A stretch of 64,000 nt of DNA from Fulvia fulva (GCF_020509005.1 NC_063012.1:3844001-3908000), one strand, 5' to 3'. Counted from the stretch's first letter, positions 34,485-46,322 are shown. Made by a program: numbers and translations. The notes: generated by a model from the sequence alone, not told the origin.

Positions 34485-37400
34485 GATAGATAGACAGATT
34501 TGTCATTCCTCTGTTCTAGGACCCTATCCGGCCTATATAGGTATATATCTATTGTTATATATAAAGGGAAACCCGAATAGGTGAAAACCCTCCCGCCCCC
34601 GACTACTCCTTATCTAGATTAGCTTTCCCTCTAAACGTACGTAGTCTATATCACTACCCCGTTAGCCCCCGCTCCTAGCCGGTCTCGTCGCGCTACGTCG
34701 TGTCCTCTCTTCCTATACTGCTCCTACTAGGCGGTACTGTTCTAGCTAGCCCTTCTCTAGTATCTAGTTCGTAATACGCCGTAGGTCCTTAGCGTTATTA
34801 AGAAGTGCCCTAATCGTCCGGTTCCTCGCCTTTACTATCTACTCCCCCCTTCCTAGCGACTACCTCGGATAGACGAGGAGTACGTACCGTACGTTCTAGG
34901 AGCGATAGCCGTAGGGGCAGCTAGTATTCGTATATCCTAGAACCTTCCTCTATAATAGGTACCCCTAGAGGCCGATGTATTTGCTTCGTAGTTAGGTTGC
35001 TATACTACTCTATACCCTCGTAAGGCGGTAGTAGATAAGCTTTAGGGGGTACTTAACCGCGGATTTTATAGCTAACTATTCCTTAGGTTGTCCCGCTAGC
35101 TAAGGGCGTCTACTATACCCTACAACCTAGTTGTTCCACCTCTCTTTCTATAGTTGCTCTATAAACGACTTCTTACCTTCCTATCGTATTACTAGCTATT
35201 CGTCCCTTACCCGGTAGTTCGGCTCGTTTTCGGGTCGAATGCCCTTATACGCTAGTACTAATTTGCGGGCCCTTACGACTATACTAGCGATAACCTTCTA
35301 TACTAGGTACTATACCGACTTGCCTAAGTAGGAGGTCCGTAGTCCCTAGATATATAGGTCGATCGGCGGTATAGCGGTCTCGTACTTAAGCATCCTCGTT
35401 AGTATCGAATTATATACCCCGGTAACCTTCCTTAGGCATTAGATTTAGATCTTCGCTAGCGGCGCGACGAGTCCCTTCGATAGGTAGGCCCTCTCGCCTA
35501 AGGACTACACTTAGCTACTATAGGTAGGGACTAGCCGTATAATAGCCGTATATAGAAGTCGTAACTACCGGAAGTCCGCCCCCTATATAGACGTAGTAAG
35601 CCTCTAGTATAATGCTATATTCTGTTTAGCTTTCCGTAATATTGCCTATACGTACTTCCTCTACCGTAGCGCCGGGTCTACCTATAGTCCGAGGATCCTA
35701 AGCTAATTTGCCGGGTTAGTCGTGTACCCCTTTATCTAGATAGAAGCTTATATATTATAGAACCGTAGCCGGCGCGTAAAGTGTATTAGATTGTACTTTT
35801 CTAGGGCAAACCGAGCCCCGTGCCTCCTAGCCTAGTCCTCGTAGATCTTGTACTTCTCTTCTAGTAGCCTATAGTTCTCCTTAGTCGAGGAAGACTACGC
35901 TAGGATGTTTATGTCGTCTACGAAGCCGCTCGTAGCGGTGTTCTAGGATTCTAGGGCTAGGAGTAGCGTCGCTATAAAGAAGAGGAATAGAATAGGTACT
36001 AGCGTTAAGCCTTACGGGATTCTAGTATAGACTACTTAAAATAGGCTTCTATACTAGCCGACTAGGATCGACGTACTACGGTTTTAGAGGTAGGACCGTA
36101 CGAAGTTAATAAGCCACTTAGGGAGTCCTTTCGACCTTAGGATATAGAGTAGCCGCGGGTATAATACGTAGTCGAAGGCTCCCGATATGTCTAGGCTAAG
36201 TAAGGAAGCCACCTTATCCCTATTCTTATACTAGATAGCCTTTACCTAAGAGGTAATAAGTTCTATCGCGGATAGCGTCGATCGCTATAGGCGCGTACCT
36301 ATCTAGGTGTCCGGGAGTAGGGAGTGTTCCTCTACCGCCTCGGAGAGTCTCGTTATAACTAGCTTCTTAAGCGCCTTCCTAAGAGTGTTAAGGAGCGTAA
36401 TTAGGCGGTACGACTTCACCTACGTATAGTCTTCCTTCTACGGCTTACGTAGGACCACTATCGTCGATTGTTTAAAAGCTATCGGGTAGTATCCGGTCTA
36501 TAGGCAGGCGTTAAAGATTGCTATAACTACTAGGGCTAGTTAATCTCTACACTTCTTTAGTAGCTCGTTTAGGATCCTATCCGGCCCCGGGGCTTTCTTC
36601 GCCGGTAACTTCCTTAGTATAGCGGCAACTTCTCCCTCGGACACCTCCTATTAGACCGCGATACTAGGGGCTAGGGGAGTAGAGCTATTTATGTCGCTTA
36701 GATTAGCCTCGACTAGGGGCGGGAAGAACTTGCTAGCTAGTAGACGCGCCTTAGCCTCGGGGTCGCTAACCGGGCCACTAGGCGATTGTAGCGCTAGGAT
36801 AGAGAAGGAGGGGCCCTATATAGGGTCCTGTCGGGCCCATTTCGCTAGCTTCTACATCCTCTCTAGCTTGCCGGCGATTTCTTCTACTATAGCCCTCTAG
36901 CCGACTGCTTTCTCCCTTCGTATTATAGCTTTCTTCTATTAATATGCCTCCCTATATACGTTCTAGGCCTCCTCGCTATAGCTACTCGTCTATACCCGGC
37001 GGGCTCTCCTTGCTTCTCTTACTACCGTAGTACACTCCGGCGTCTAGTATAGTTTAGACTATATCGTTAGTTAGGTAAGCGGAACGTAAAGTAAGGTCGC
37101 TTTTCTTATTTCGTCTAGTAACCCCTAGACTACTTCGTCTATCTCGTCTTTACTGTTGTATTACTACTACGCGATCTAGACTAGCCTCTTAGAGTTATCG
37201 AGGTACGCCTAGATGTTAGCCTAGTAGGCCTTTCCCTAGTTTAGCTTAGGGGTTCTCGCTAGTATACGTTATATCTATATCGTAATAGAGGTCCTAACTA
37301 GTATATAGTCTAACGACGCCTCGAGTTTATGTTCGATCCTATAGTAGGTTACCGTATAGTAGTAGCTATCTAAGATCTAGGAGAGGTTCACCGTACCTTA

Positions 37401-39478
37401 GAGTCCCCCTCTCTTTTAGGTGCCTAGGTCCTTCGGGGTATTAAGGGCAATTACGTTGCTCGCTATCAAGTCGAGTACTTCGTCGGCTATAGGGTACGGC
37501 TATATAAGGCTTTCCTAGGAAGGGTAGTATATATTAAAGTCTCCTACTACGATGTAGCACCCTTGTCTCTTAAGCGTACTATCTAGGTGTCTATAGACCC
37601 CTAGGTCGCGGCTAGACCTCGAGGCTAGCGGTTATATATATAGGTTGTATATCTAGGTACTACCTACGTAGAGGGAGGTAATATCTCCCCCGCCTTCTTT
37701 ATCTACGTAGTACACTACCTCCTAGTCGGATTCTAGTATGTCCTTACTAATATAGAATTACGTACGGGGTCTACCGTCGCCTCGTAGGTATATCGTATAG
37801 CCTAGTAACTTATAGGTCGTTAGTCTCTTATAGTATAGGTTAATCTATAGCTCCTAGATTATAAGGACGTAGTAGACGCGCGGGTCCGCCTCGTGTAGGA
37901 AATGGTTCTAGACTATATCCTTGCTATAGTTAACGTTATACTAGATAATACTAAGCGTGTCGAGGCTAGTTATCGGCATCGACAATTATTTCCTCTATAT
38001 CGTCCTATATCCTACTGCCCTATACGTCCTAGTCTACGCCTATCGGCTATATACTAAAGGGGAGCCGGGCCTAGTTAGATTCCCTCGCCGTAGCTAGTAG
38101 AGCACGTAGCCTCCCGTACGCCCTAGGTTACGTATCCTTTATATCGTTCTCGGCCCTAGAGCGCCTATACCCGACCGCCGCTAGTTAGTTCCGGTATAGG
38201 CTAGCCTCACGGTCGCCGTAGAATCTTAGGGCGACGGTTCTGTTTGTGATTGCCTTGTTTTTCGCTAGTTTCCGCTATAGGCATTCCGTACTATACGATA
38301 GGTGGTGCCCCGGACAGTTCGCGCACCGTCTCGTAGTCGATGTACAGTCCCTAGACATATAGTCTCCTATATAGTTCGAGCAGGCCTGCTTGTTTGTGTA
38401 CGTGTAGGTTTGGTGTCTATACTGTTAGCATTTAAAGCATTAGAGGACACGAAAGGATAAGGAGTGCTTTTCTACTATCTTAAGGCTATATTACTAGACC
38501 AGGCCTTGTTCTATCGCTAGATCCGCCGCTTTCGCGTCTTGTAGCTATACTATTAGCGCCGAGGCCTTCTTGCCTTCTAGCCATTTCCTATAGAGCCAAG
38601 TCGCCTTCTGGATTAGAGAGTTAAGAGTGACCGGGTTGTCCTCTTAGAGAGCGCGTAGGTGACCCTAGTTAGTTAGGTCAAACTCCTTAGGCATGTCGTA
38701 GACTAGAATCGTGAATTGTTTCGTTAAGACCTTCGCTAATACCGTAACCTTAGATGCCTACTATAGCTATACCTCTAGGTACCTCCTAGTAGTAGTAGAG
38801 CTAGTATAGATCTATAGAGTACCGTTAGACTATTAGTTCACTACGACCACCCCTAGTCAGTTAATTCGTTAGGCGAGCTCCTTATTCGATAGCTTCGTAA
38901 CTTCGGCCTAGTCTTCCTTTACTACAATACGGATTATAACTATATCGTGCGTTAGCCGGGGGCCTAGTATCGAAGCCGCGACCGATACCTAGCTATAGGA
39001 GTGTTAACTCCGGGTAGCCTTATTAATCGCCTAAGACGTCGTCCTTATTTCTTATTACCCTCGGTAATACGATAGTATAAGCGCCGTACGTAGCTAAGTA
39101 ATCATTACCTATAGAGACCGGTAAGGGAGCTAATCGTTAGTTTCTATACTTTTTACGTCCTCTATAAGTTACTACTAGTTGTCTTAGGGGGGCTTCGCCT
39201 ATAGGGCCGTAGGCGCCGTTAGTGCCGTAGCCTAGGCTACTATTACCTAGGAGTTGCCTAATGTAGCTAGGCACCTCCGCGGCGTTTAGAGCTGAAGAAA
39301 CAGGGTGAAGAGAGCTTCAAGCTGTCTAGATTAAATAAGGTAGAACTCCCTTAGTCCTAGGGGCAGTGGCCTGCTTTATATATCGTTAGAATAGCCTTAA
39401 TAAGAGCTTTCGAATGTGTCGTGTTTTGGCGTAGAGATCGATATACCTTAGATAAGGGAGCTATATCTAGGCGTATAA
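34485..39478 (-). mobile_element. Full-length RIP-mutated Tad1-type LINE
   Basis: Flanked by a 15-bp target duplication TAGAACTTAATAATA (34470-34484 and 39479-39493). In element sense it has a 5' UTR, ORF1 with zinc knuckles (about 38.3-38.45 kb), the ORF2 endonuclease (about 37.5-38.0 kb) and the RT. The RT is followed through reverse-complemented SGFVDD at about 35.90-35.93 kb and the LSLDISGAFDYV region near 36.2 kb. The C-terminal zinc-binding region (about 34.9 kb), 3' UTR and (TATC)n tail follow. All frames are broken by TAG or TAA. It inserted into the 5' part of the Gypsy element. Confidence 0.9.
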
Positions 39479-39493
39479 TAGAACTTAATAATA

Positions 39494-39652
39494 CGGATAA
39501 GGCGTAAGATAGGGCGTAAACGTATTAATACCTTAGAATCGAATAAGTTCTACGAAGAAGAGAAGATAAGAAAGTCGCGAAGCCGCGATGAAGTAAACGT
39601 CGAGGTTAGGGTCTAGGGTCCGGGCGCGCTAGCGTACTAGGTTACGTAACAC
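39494..39652 (-). other. Gypsy 5' end / possible LTR remnant
   Basis: Continues the Gypsy sequence after the LINE target duplication. In minus sense it begins TGTTACGTAACC, which could be a mutated TGTCACGTGACC LTR start. There is no second copy in the window to confirm it. Confidence 0.3.
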
Positions 39653-40016
39653 TAAGTATAGCCTTACGAGGTGAACCGTAATAGTAGGTTATAGACGCTA
39701 TAGATCTAGATAGGTCCTTAGGATATAGCGATCTAGATTAATACTAAGTCGCCTCGTCTTCCTTACTATAGTTATAGTATAGTCTCCTATATATCGAGGT
39801 CTATCGTCTTACTAACGTAGATATATATCCTTAGCGTTACTCCCCGTTCGCTTATAATAACTATATAGTATCTCTTATCGTTATACGTAGCTAGAGACTC
39901 TATATACGGGTTGATCTATAGTTCTTATATTACAATAACGTAGTGCTAAAGTAGGTCGAGCTCCTATAGGAAGTAGCGTTATACCTTCTCCTTACTCTTA
40001 TTTACGTTATACTATA
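39653..40016 (-). pseudogene. LINE ORF2 N-terminal endonuclease fragment
   Basis: Minus-strand reading gives YNVNKSKEKV, then YVIVIQEL-INPYIESLATY and IQIYSVYN, matching the start of the AP-type endonuclease of LINE ORF2 (compare YNVNKSQHKVQ at 17.75 kb). TAG and TAA replace Q and W codons. It joins the ORF1 at 41.16-42.42 kb; the pogo element inserted close to the ORF2 start separates them. The rest of ORF2 is missing left of 39653. Confidence 0.75.
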
Positions 40017-40018
40017 TA

Positions 40019-41134
40019 ACGTACTTTACTACCGAGCGGGCCACTTTTGCTAAGAACTGTACCACTTCTATAGATATAGCTATATAACTACTATTATAGC
40101 GTATATTGTCTTTAAACGAGGCTAAACTAACCTTAGCTGTCTAGGCTACGAAACGCGACGCGACAATCACGAATCGACTTACTATAAAGGTATATAACGC
40201 GTCTCGAACTATACTAGGGTATCGATTGAATAGACGACCTCCTCGGGGTGACTACGAGCCTAATTCGAAGAAGCTTATAGAGCTAGAAGAGAGGGTAATA
40301 CTTAAGTATATACTCGAGCTAGATCTTAGAGGTTTCCCGCTATTAAAGGCTAGTATACGAGTAATAGCCGATTCATTACTATAAGAGAAGGGTCTTAAGC
40401 CCGCTAGTCTTAATTAGACAGACAAATTTATTAGGCGGTATCGTGAGCTAAAGGTTCGTATAATACGTAGATACGATCGTTAGCGAGCCCTAATAGAATA
40501 TCTAGACGTTATCGAGAAGTAGTTCTTACTTATACGTAATATAAAGGAGAAGTATAGCATCCTTAACTAGGACACCTATAACTTCGACGAGACAGGGTTT
40601 ATAATAGGTGTCATTACGTCTTAGAGCGTCGTTATAGGTTCAGAAAGGCGTAGTCGAAAGAGGCAGGTCGTTTAATAGGGCAATAGAGAGGGAGTAGAGA
40701 GATAGCGTATTAGATAGCTCTTATATAAAGCGAGATTAGTGAGCTACGTAAGTCTAATAAGGCCCTTATATAGCGGAAAGCACGAAAGCGCAAGTATATT
40801 TAGTCTAGAGGGTCTCTAACCTTCGATAAGGCGTCGCAATTAACACCTCTAGAGGATACTAGGAGGCAGGAAGTGAGTAGAGAGTCGCTAGATAGTGTTC
40901 GGCTAGTACTAAGGCTACGACGCTATAAGCGATATAGCGAGTCGGGGTATAACGTACGTACCTATTAAGTAGACTCGCTAGATAGCGAAGAATCTAAAGA
41001 GGAATTGTCCTCCTAGTAACGATTCTATAGGATGTCGTCGTGTTAAGATACCGTCGTAATTAAAGTAGAAGTAGTATAGTTCTTAGTAAAAGTAGCCCGC
41101 TCGGTAGTATAGCCCGCTCGGTAGTAAAGCACGT
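40019..41134 (+). mobile_element. pogo/Fot1-type transposon, internally deleted, RIP-mutated
   Basis: 1,116 bp with terminal inverted repeats starting ACGTRCTTTACTACCGAGCGGGC and flanked by TA dinucleotides (40017-40018, 41135-41136), the Tc1/mariner-pogo target duplication. The right repeat carries an extra 17-bp copy of TACTACCGAGCGGGCTA. The transposase remnant (about 40.1-40.69 kb) reads NASRTILGYRLNRRPPRG, LEERVILKYILELDLRGFPL, a CENP-B-type DNA-binding region and the first catalytic Asp in YNFDETGFIIG. After RSRKRQVVQ-GNRE most of the DDE domain is deleted and only the C-terminus follows. Confidence 0.88.
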
Positions 41135-41149
41135 TAATTATTATATTAC

Positions 41150-42424
41150 TATATTATATCATTCGTTATTATTAGTAAGGCCTATCTCTATACTTATCTT
41201 TTCTTCCTAGGCTTATATATCTTAGGTTCCTAATCTACTTAGCTATAGCTAAGATTAGAACGACCCGACGATTCGTATTTAACCTTACTCGTTTACCGCT
41301 CGGCTAAGGTCTCTCGGTCTCCTAGGCGGCGGGTATGTCGGTACTAGGTCGTCCGTTCTCTTACGCTTACTTACCTCGAGCCCTCTATAGAGCCCTACTC
41401 CCTTCTAAGGTTGTTATTACTATAGGTATCTAGCCGGCGTAGTAACCCTGACCTATCTCGCTCGTTCTTATACCGCGATTCTTACTAGGTATTAGTTTGA
41501 GTATACCGGGTACTTTTAGCTATAGTACGCGTATCGAGTCTCCTCCCTTAGGTAGTCTTTCCCTAAGTAAGGGCCGGCGTATCGGAGGTACTTTAGGCTT
41601 TTTTCTCTATACTTAGGGGCGATGTGTCTATATTATTAGTAGTAGAAGCATTAGAGTACTCTATAGCTACTCTAATAGATCTCTATGTCTAGTTGCTCGT
41701 AGTTCTAGAACAATCCCTTATCTAGGAATTAGTTCGCCTATTCCGCCGTCTCTACCTAGACTATTAGGGATAAGTACGTCTTTGTAGGTTCTACGGTTCT
41801 ATAGAGCTATATCGCCTTCGTGAGTCGTAGTCCTAGGGATGTGGCTTGGTTTTGTGTCTAGAGCTAAGGGAGGTCTTCGACCTTAAATGTTCTAGGTACT
41901 CCGTAGGCTATTAGTATATATTGTTAGTAAGAGACCTTTGCCGATTTCGTAACCTTCGTCGTCTATTCCTTATAGGTCTCGAGCTTGCGTTTATCGGATT
42001 CTTGGGCAGTAAAGAGTCTTAGGGCGCCGGTCGATTCTACCTTTGCCCCTACGACCTCCTTCTGGCCAATCCTGTCTACGATCTCCTTACTTATGAGAGC
42101 TGCGATCTCCTGTTGCTCTATCGGGTCGGTGATGTATAGTCGTACTGCCGTGCTCGCCTTTGTCGGTTGCGGATTCGCACCTACAGCGACTGTTGCCCAT
42201 GTAGTGGGCTTTTGGGCTGCTTTCAGCGAAGCTTGCTGGATTGTCTTTGGGATCTGGTGGGATAGCGCCTTTAGCGCGCCTAGTAGCTGGGCTATTGTGT
42301 TCTTGTATGCCCGGCTTGGGTGTTCCTCATTACCTAGCGTGTTTTCAGCTTCGTTGTACAGGTTTGTCCATGCTTGGTTAGTTCCTTAGTTTGTTCCCTG
42401 GTTAGTGCTCTCTTGATTTGCCAT
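41150..42424 (-). pseudogene. LINE ORF1 with sharp RIP boundary
   Basis: Starts at ATG 42424 (MANQESTNQGTN, then a TAA where CAA is expected). It reads WTNLYNEAENTLG, LLGALKALSHQIPKTIQQ and STAVRLYITDPIEQQEI, continues to LRLFTAQESDKRKLET near 41.98 kb, and further on to zinc-knuckle remnants (QCFYYQQYRHIAPKY). It is homologous to ORF1 at 16.47 kb. From 42424 down to about 41985 the sequence is essentially unmutated; below that it is heavily RIP-mutated. The 134-codon plus-strand ORF at 41985-42389 is its antisense shadow. Confidence 0.85.
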
Positions 42425-43245
42425 GAGGCGAGGTGACGATTGCCTAAATAGGCCGATCTCCTCCGCGTCTCCGCAAGTTCAGGGTCCACCGTCAGGGGAG
42501 TCGGATCTCAACTCTCCAGGCTTTTTGTACAGCAATTGCGCCGTCGCCAGCGTGAGCGGGTCGCTTCTGCTTTCGTGAGGTGTTCGTCTTGGTGGGAGCT
42601 CTCGAATGGTCCTCAGTGTGTCCCGCCGCTCGGAGAAGGTGTCTTTTTCGTCGTGCTTATATAGTTTTGCAAGGTGAAATCTACGCGAGAAACGCAAGTC
42701 CGCAAGGCGAGATGTTGCGGAAGTCGGAAAAAACCAAGTGGGAGTTAATTACTGCCATGAGGCTTCCAATCCTCCAAGCATTCAGTGTTCCAGTCTACTC
42801 AGTGTTCTAGTCTACTCAGTGTTCCAGTCTACTCAGTGTTCCAGTCTACTCAGTGTTCCAGTCTACTCAGTGTTCCAGTCTTCTTGGTCTGTCCCGCGAT
42901 ACTGCTCACTGGGACTGCAGAATCGGAAGAGGACATCAATGGGAACTTTGTGCATTCTTTGTTTGGTTAGGAGACGACCCGGCCTGACCGTTACGGAGGC
43001 TAGACTCGGGCTTTAAGTTCATGTTGTTTTCGTGTGACCTGCACTGCTGATCATCGGCAGACCTGCATCGCCCTCATACTATACCCACACCAGCAGGAGG
43101 CGTGTCCGCGGGCGCAGTGCAGTGGTGAAGAGTAGAGAAAGCATCGCGCGGATTGGGACACTGCCTGAACGTTCCGCTGTTGTGTGCTGCGTCTCATTGT
43201 TGATGCAGCGCCATTGACGGCAGCCGTTGTCCCCCGTTGGACGAT
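42425..43245. other. LINE 5' flank and upstream region of dapB-like gene
   Basis: Normal-composition DNA with no supportable gene. Part of it is probably the 5' UTR of the minus-strand LINE and part the promoter of the peptidase gene; I cannot place the boundary. It contains the 17-bp tandem repeat. Confidence 0.5.
42782..42883. repeat. 17-bp minisatellite, six copies
   Basis: TCAGTGTTCCAGTCTAC repeated six times without interruption. Copy 2 has one C-to-T change and the last copy ends TTC. The period is not a multiple of three, so the short ORFs through it are artefacts. Confidence 0.95.
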
Positions 43246-43274
43246 CCATCCATCCATCCATCCATCCATCCATC
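43246..43274 (+). repeat. (CATC)n microsatellite abutting start codon
   Basis: About seven CATC/TCCA tetranucleotides run directly into CATCATGG, the start of the peptidase gene, so the 5' leader ends in a length-variable repeat. Confidence 0.9.
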
Positions 43275-45989
43275 ATGGCTCGCAGCGACATGGACGAGTC
43301 GCAACCTCTCACTACATCAGGCGAAGCGAGAGCATCACACGAAGAAATGGGCCGACCTTCAGCCTCCTCCGCGTCGACCACGTCCTTCGTGCTGGAGCAC
43401 GCATCGGACACAGCAGCCACGAGGGCCAAGGAGGCATTGTACTCGGACGGGCCGCACGAGGGCACAGAAGAGATGGATGTGGAAGAGCACATGGCCTGGC
43501 AGCGACCAGTCAAGCCAGCAGACCGCGCCTTTCGACGCGTCTTGTACATCCTGATCGCAGTTGGTTTGGTCGGCTGGGTAGCGGCCCTGTTCTTGTTTCT
43601 GGGCCAGGACAGACACATACCACACTCATCTCGCCCGCACGACCCGCATGCTACCAGCACCACCGGCAATGGCAAGAAGATCACATTAGAGCAAGTGTTG
43701 CATGGCGAATGGTCTCCGACAAGACACTCTTTGAATTGGGTAGCTGGGCCCGATGGAGAGGATGGCTTACTGCTGGAACGAGGAAGCATTGGCCGCGACT
43801 ACTTGGTGGTGGAAGACGTGCGATACCGAGGCCAGGATCTTTCAGTGCAACGGCAGCACAGCACGACGTTGATGAAGACTGGCTTCTTCGTGGTCAACGG
43901 CATGTCAGTCTCTGTTGACGAGGCATGGCCAAGTCCTGATCACAAGCATGTGCTCGTCCAGAGCAGCTATCAGAGCAATTGGAGACATAGCAACACTGGT
44001 TTGTACTGGATCTTCGATGTTGCCACACAGACTGGTCAGCCACTGGATCCAGTGAAGCCTGATGAGCGCGTACAGCTTGCAACTTGGAGCCCAGACAGCA
44101 AAACAGTAGTCTTCACTCGAAACAATAACATGTTCATCAGGCACCTTGACCGGACCGCAGCCGATCCGATCACGTCTGATGGTGGCAAAGACTTGTTCTA
44201 CGGCATTCCTGACTGGGTGTACGAAGAAGAAGTGCTCGCAGAGGGAGCTGCTACTTGGTGGAGTGGAGATGGCAAATTCGTGGCCTTCTTCCGGACAGAC
44301 GAGAGCAGCGTCCCGACCTTTCCTGTCCAATACTTCTTCCGCAGTCCTACCGGAAAGAAGAAGAAGGCAGGAGAAGAGAATTATCCTGATGTTCGACACA
44401 TCAAGTACCCGAAAGCTGGCGCCCCAATGTCTGTCGTCAGCCTGATGTTTTACGATGTTGGAAGAGCAGAGGTATTCACAGTGCCTGTTAGCAACGACTT
44501 TGCAGATAACGACCGCCTCATCACTGAAGTTGTTTGGGCGGGTGAGACTGGCAAAGTCCTCATCAGGTCTACCAATCGAGAAAGTGATGTCCTCAAAATG
44601 ATTTTGGTGGATGCTGTTGAGCGCACCGGCAAGACCGTACGCGAGAGAGACGTACAAAAGCTTGACGGCGGCTGGGCAGAGATCTCTCACACCACTACGT
44701 TCGTTCCTGCCGATTCCAGCAACGGCCGCTTGCACGACGGCTATATCGATACCATTGTTCACGAGAACTTCGACCATCTGGCATATTTCACACCTCTGGA
44801 CAACCCAGAACCCAAGATGCTAACTTCTGGAGACTGGGAAGTGGTTCAGGGTCCTTCTGCTGTTGACACCATCCAAAACGTCGTCTACTTCATCGGCACC
44901 AAGCATGGAAGTACCCAGAGGCACCTCTATACCTGCACATTAAAGGATGGACCGAACAGTGTCAAGCACGTCACTAACGTCGATGAGATCGGCTACTACT
45001 CCGCTTCCTTCTCTACCTTAACCCAATTCATGTTGCTGTCATATCAAGGTCCCGGTATTCCATGGCAGAAGGTACAGGCCACTCCAACCAATAAAGGAGG
45101 ACTTCAGGAGTTCACCATTGAAGACAACAAAGCTCTCGGCGAGCTGGCCAAGAGGACTGAGCTGCCGGTTGAGATTTACTCGACTATCAACGTGGACGGA
45201 TTTGATCTCAACATCGTGGAACGACGTCCACCACACTTCAACGAGAAGAAAAAGTATCCAGTCCTATTTCAACTGTACAACGGTCCTGGCTTTCAGAATG
45301 TGGATCGCAAGTTCTCTGTCGACTTTCAATCATATGTTGCGAGCAACTTGGGTTACATCGTCGTCACCCTCGATGGCTTAGGAACTGGCTACAAAGGGCG
45401 TAAGCAGAGGACGATTGTCCGCGACAACATTGGCTACTGGGAAGCATATTCTCAGATTGAGGCCGCGAAGATCTGGAAGGCAAAGAAGTACGTCGATGAG
45501 GAGCGTATGGCCATCTGGGGCTGGAGCTATGGCGGCTTCATGGCTCTGAAGACAATCGAGACCGATGCTGGCAACACCTTCAAGTATGGCATGGCTGTCG
45601 CACCTGTCACAGACTGGCGCTACTACGACTCGATCTACACCGAGCGCTACATGCATACGCCACAGAACAACCCAGAAGGCTACGAGAACGCCACCATCAC
45701 GAACATCACAGGGCTGGCGGCTAACGTGCGATTTCTGGTGATGCACGGTGTCAGTGACGACAATGTCCACTTCCAGAACACGCTTTCGCTACTGGACAGG
45801 CTCGACATGGCCAATGTGCGGAACTACGATGTGCACGTCTTTCCAGACAGCGACCACAGCATTTATTTTCACAACGCGAACTCTATTGTGTATGGAAAGC
45901 TAAGGGACTGGCTGGTCAATGCCTTCAATGGAGAATGGTTGAGAGTAGTGGACCCGAGTCCGCTGCGTGCATACGAGGGATTGCCTTGA
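43275..45989 (+). CDS. dapB: Dipeptidyl aminopeptidase, type II membrane (S9B family)
   Basis: Single-exon gene of 904 residues. It should remove X-Pro/X-Ala dipeptides as a vacuolar or Golgi type II membrane protease of the STE13/DAP2/DapB group. A hydrophilic N-terminal tail precedes one membrane segment at about residues 89-110 (VLYILIAVGLVGWVAALFLF). A beta-propeller domain follows, with the DWVYEEEV substrate-binding glutamates (317-319). The C-terminal alpha/beta-hydrolase domain has nucleophile Ser751 in GWSYGG, Asp828 in GVSDDNVHFQ and His861 in DSDHS. Length is usual for the family. The first in-frame ATG is 43275; the frame extends upstream only through non-ATG codons in a CATC repeat. 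Vacuolar versus Golgi form cannot be decided from sequence. Confidence 0.96.
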   Translation: MARSDMDESQPLTTSGEARASHEEMGRPSASSASTTSFVLEHASDTAATRAKEALYSDGPHEGTEEMDVEEHMAWQRPVKPADRAFRRVLYILIAVGLVGWVAALFLFLGQDRHIPHSSRPHDPHATSTTGNGKKITLEQVLHGEWSPTRHSLNWVAGPDGEDGLLLERGSIGRDYLVVEDVRYRGQDLSVQRQHSTTLMKTGFFVVNGMSVSVDEAWPSPDHKHVLVQSSYQSNWRHSNTGLYWIFDVATQTGQPLDPVKPDERVQLATWSPDSKTVVFTRNNNMFIRHLDRTAADPITSDGGKDLFYGIPDWVYEEEVLAEGAATWWSGDGKFVAFFRTDESSVPTFPVQYFFRSPTGKKKKAGEENYPDVRHIKYPKAGAPMSVVSLMFYDVGRAEVFTVPVSNDFADNDRLITEVVWAGETGKVLIRSTNRESDVLKMILVDAVERTGKTVRERDVQKLDGGWAEISHTTTFVPADSSNGRLHDGYIDTIVHENFDHLAYFTPLDNPEPKMLTSGDWEVVQGPSAVDTIQNVVYFIGTKHGSTQRHLYTCTLKDGPNSVKHVTNVDEIGYYSASFSTLTQFMLLSYQGPGIPWQKVQATPTNKGGLQEFTIEDNKALGELAKRTELPVEIYSTINVDGFDLNIVERRPPHFNEKKKYPVLFQLYNGPGFQNVDRKFSVDFQSYVASNLGYIVVTLDGLGTGYKGRKQRTIVRDNIGYWEAYSQIEAAKIWKAKKYVDEERMAIWGWSYGGFMALKTIETDAGNTFKYGMAVAPVTDWRYYDSIYTERYMHTPQNNPEGYENATITNITGLAANVRFLVMHGVSDDNVHFQNTLSLLDRLDMANVRNYDVHVFPDSDHSIYFHNANSIVYGKLRDWLVNAFNGEWLRVVDPSPLRAYEGLP

Positions 45990-46322
45990 CTTCTGCGGCT
46001 TTGCTTGCGATGGCCACCAGCTTTGCGCTTTCTCAACGTGGCAGAAGATCGAAGTAACATCCGTGAAGGGTTCCAACACAATCACGTGCCTACATGCTGT
46101 GTTTCCATCACATGAACATTTGTTGTGGGTCCCGCGGTTCAAGCGCAGACGCCACCATCAATCGAGTCCTTTTCATTGCATTGCAGATGCGTCAACCTCC
46201 ACAGCTCCGACCAACGCCTCCATTCACTGCGGCAGTCCAGTGCATATAGTACAGATGAACTCCCGCCAACATAATGGAGGGAGACATCGCCAATCGCGAA
46301 CCGATGATGACGATGACCGGCC

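Noticed and set aside
41985..42389. 134-codon plus-strand ORF
   Set aside because: Antisense of the unmutated part of LINE ORF1.
1..42400. tRNA or rRNA genes in the repeat block
   Set aside because: No cloverleaf or rRNA-like stretch seen; G-rich motifs all fall in element remnants.
42782..42883. CRISPR-like array
   Set aside because: Units are contiguous without spacers and the sequence is fungal; it is a minisatellite.
43227..43274. N-terminal extension of the dipeptidyl peptidase
   Set aside because: The upstream codon is TTG, not ATG, and the extension only translates the CATC repeat; ATG 43275 is the first in frame.
43079..43918. Overlapping ORFs on both strands around the peptidase 5' end
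   Set aside because: By-products of GC-rich coding DNA; the peptidase frame is unmistakable.
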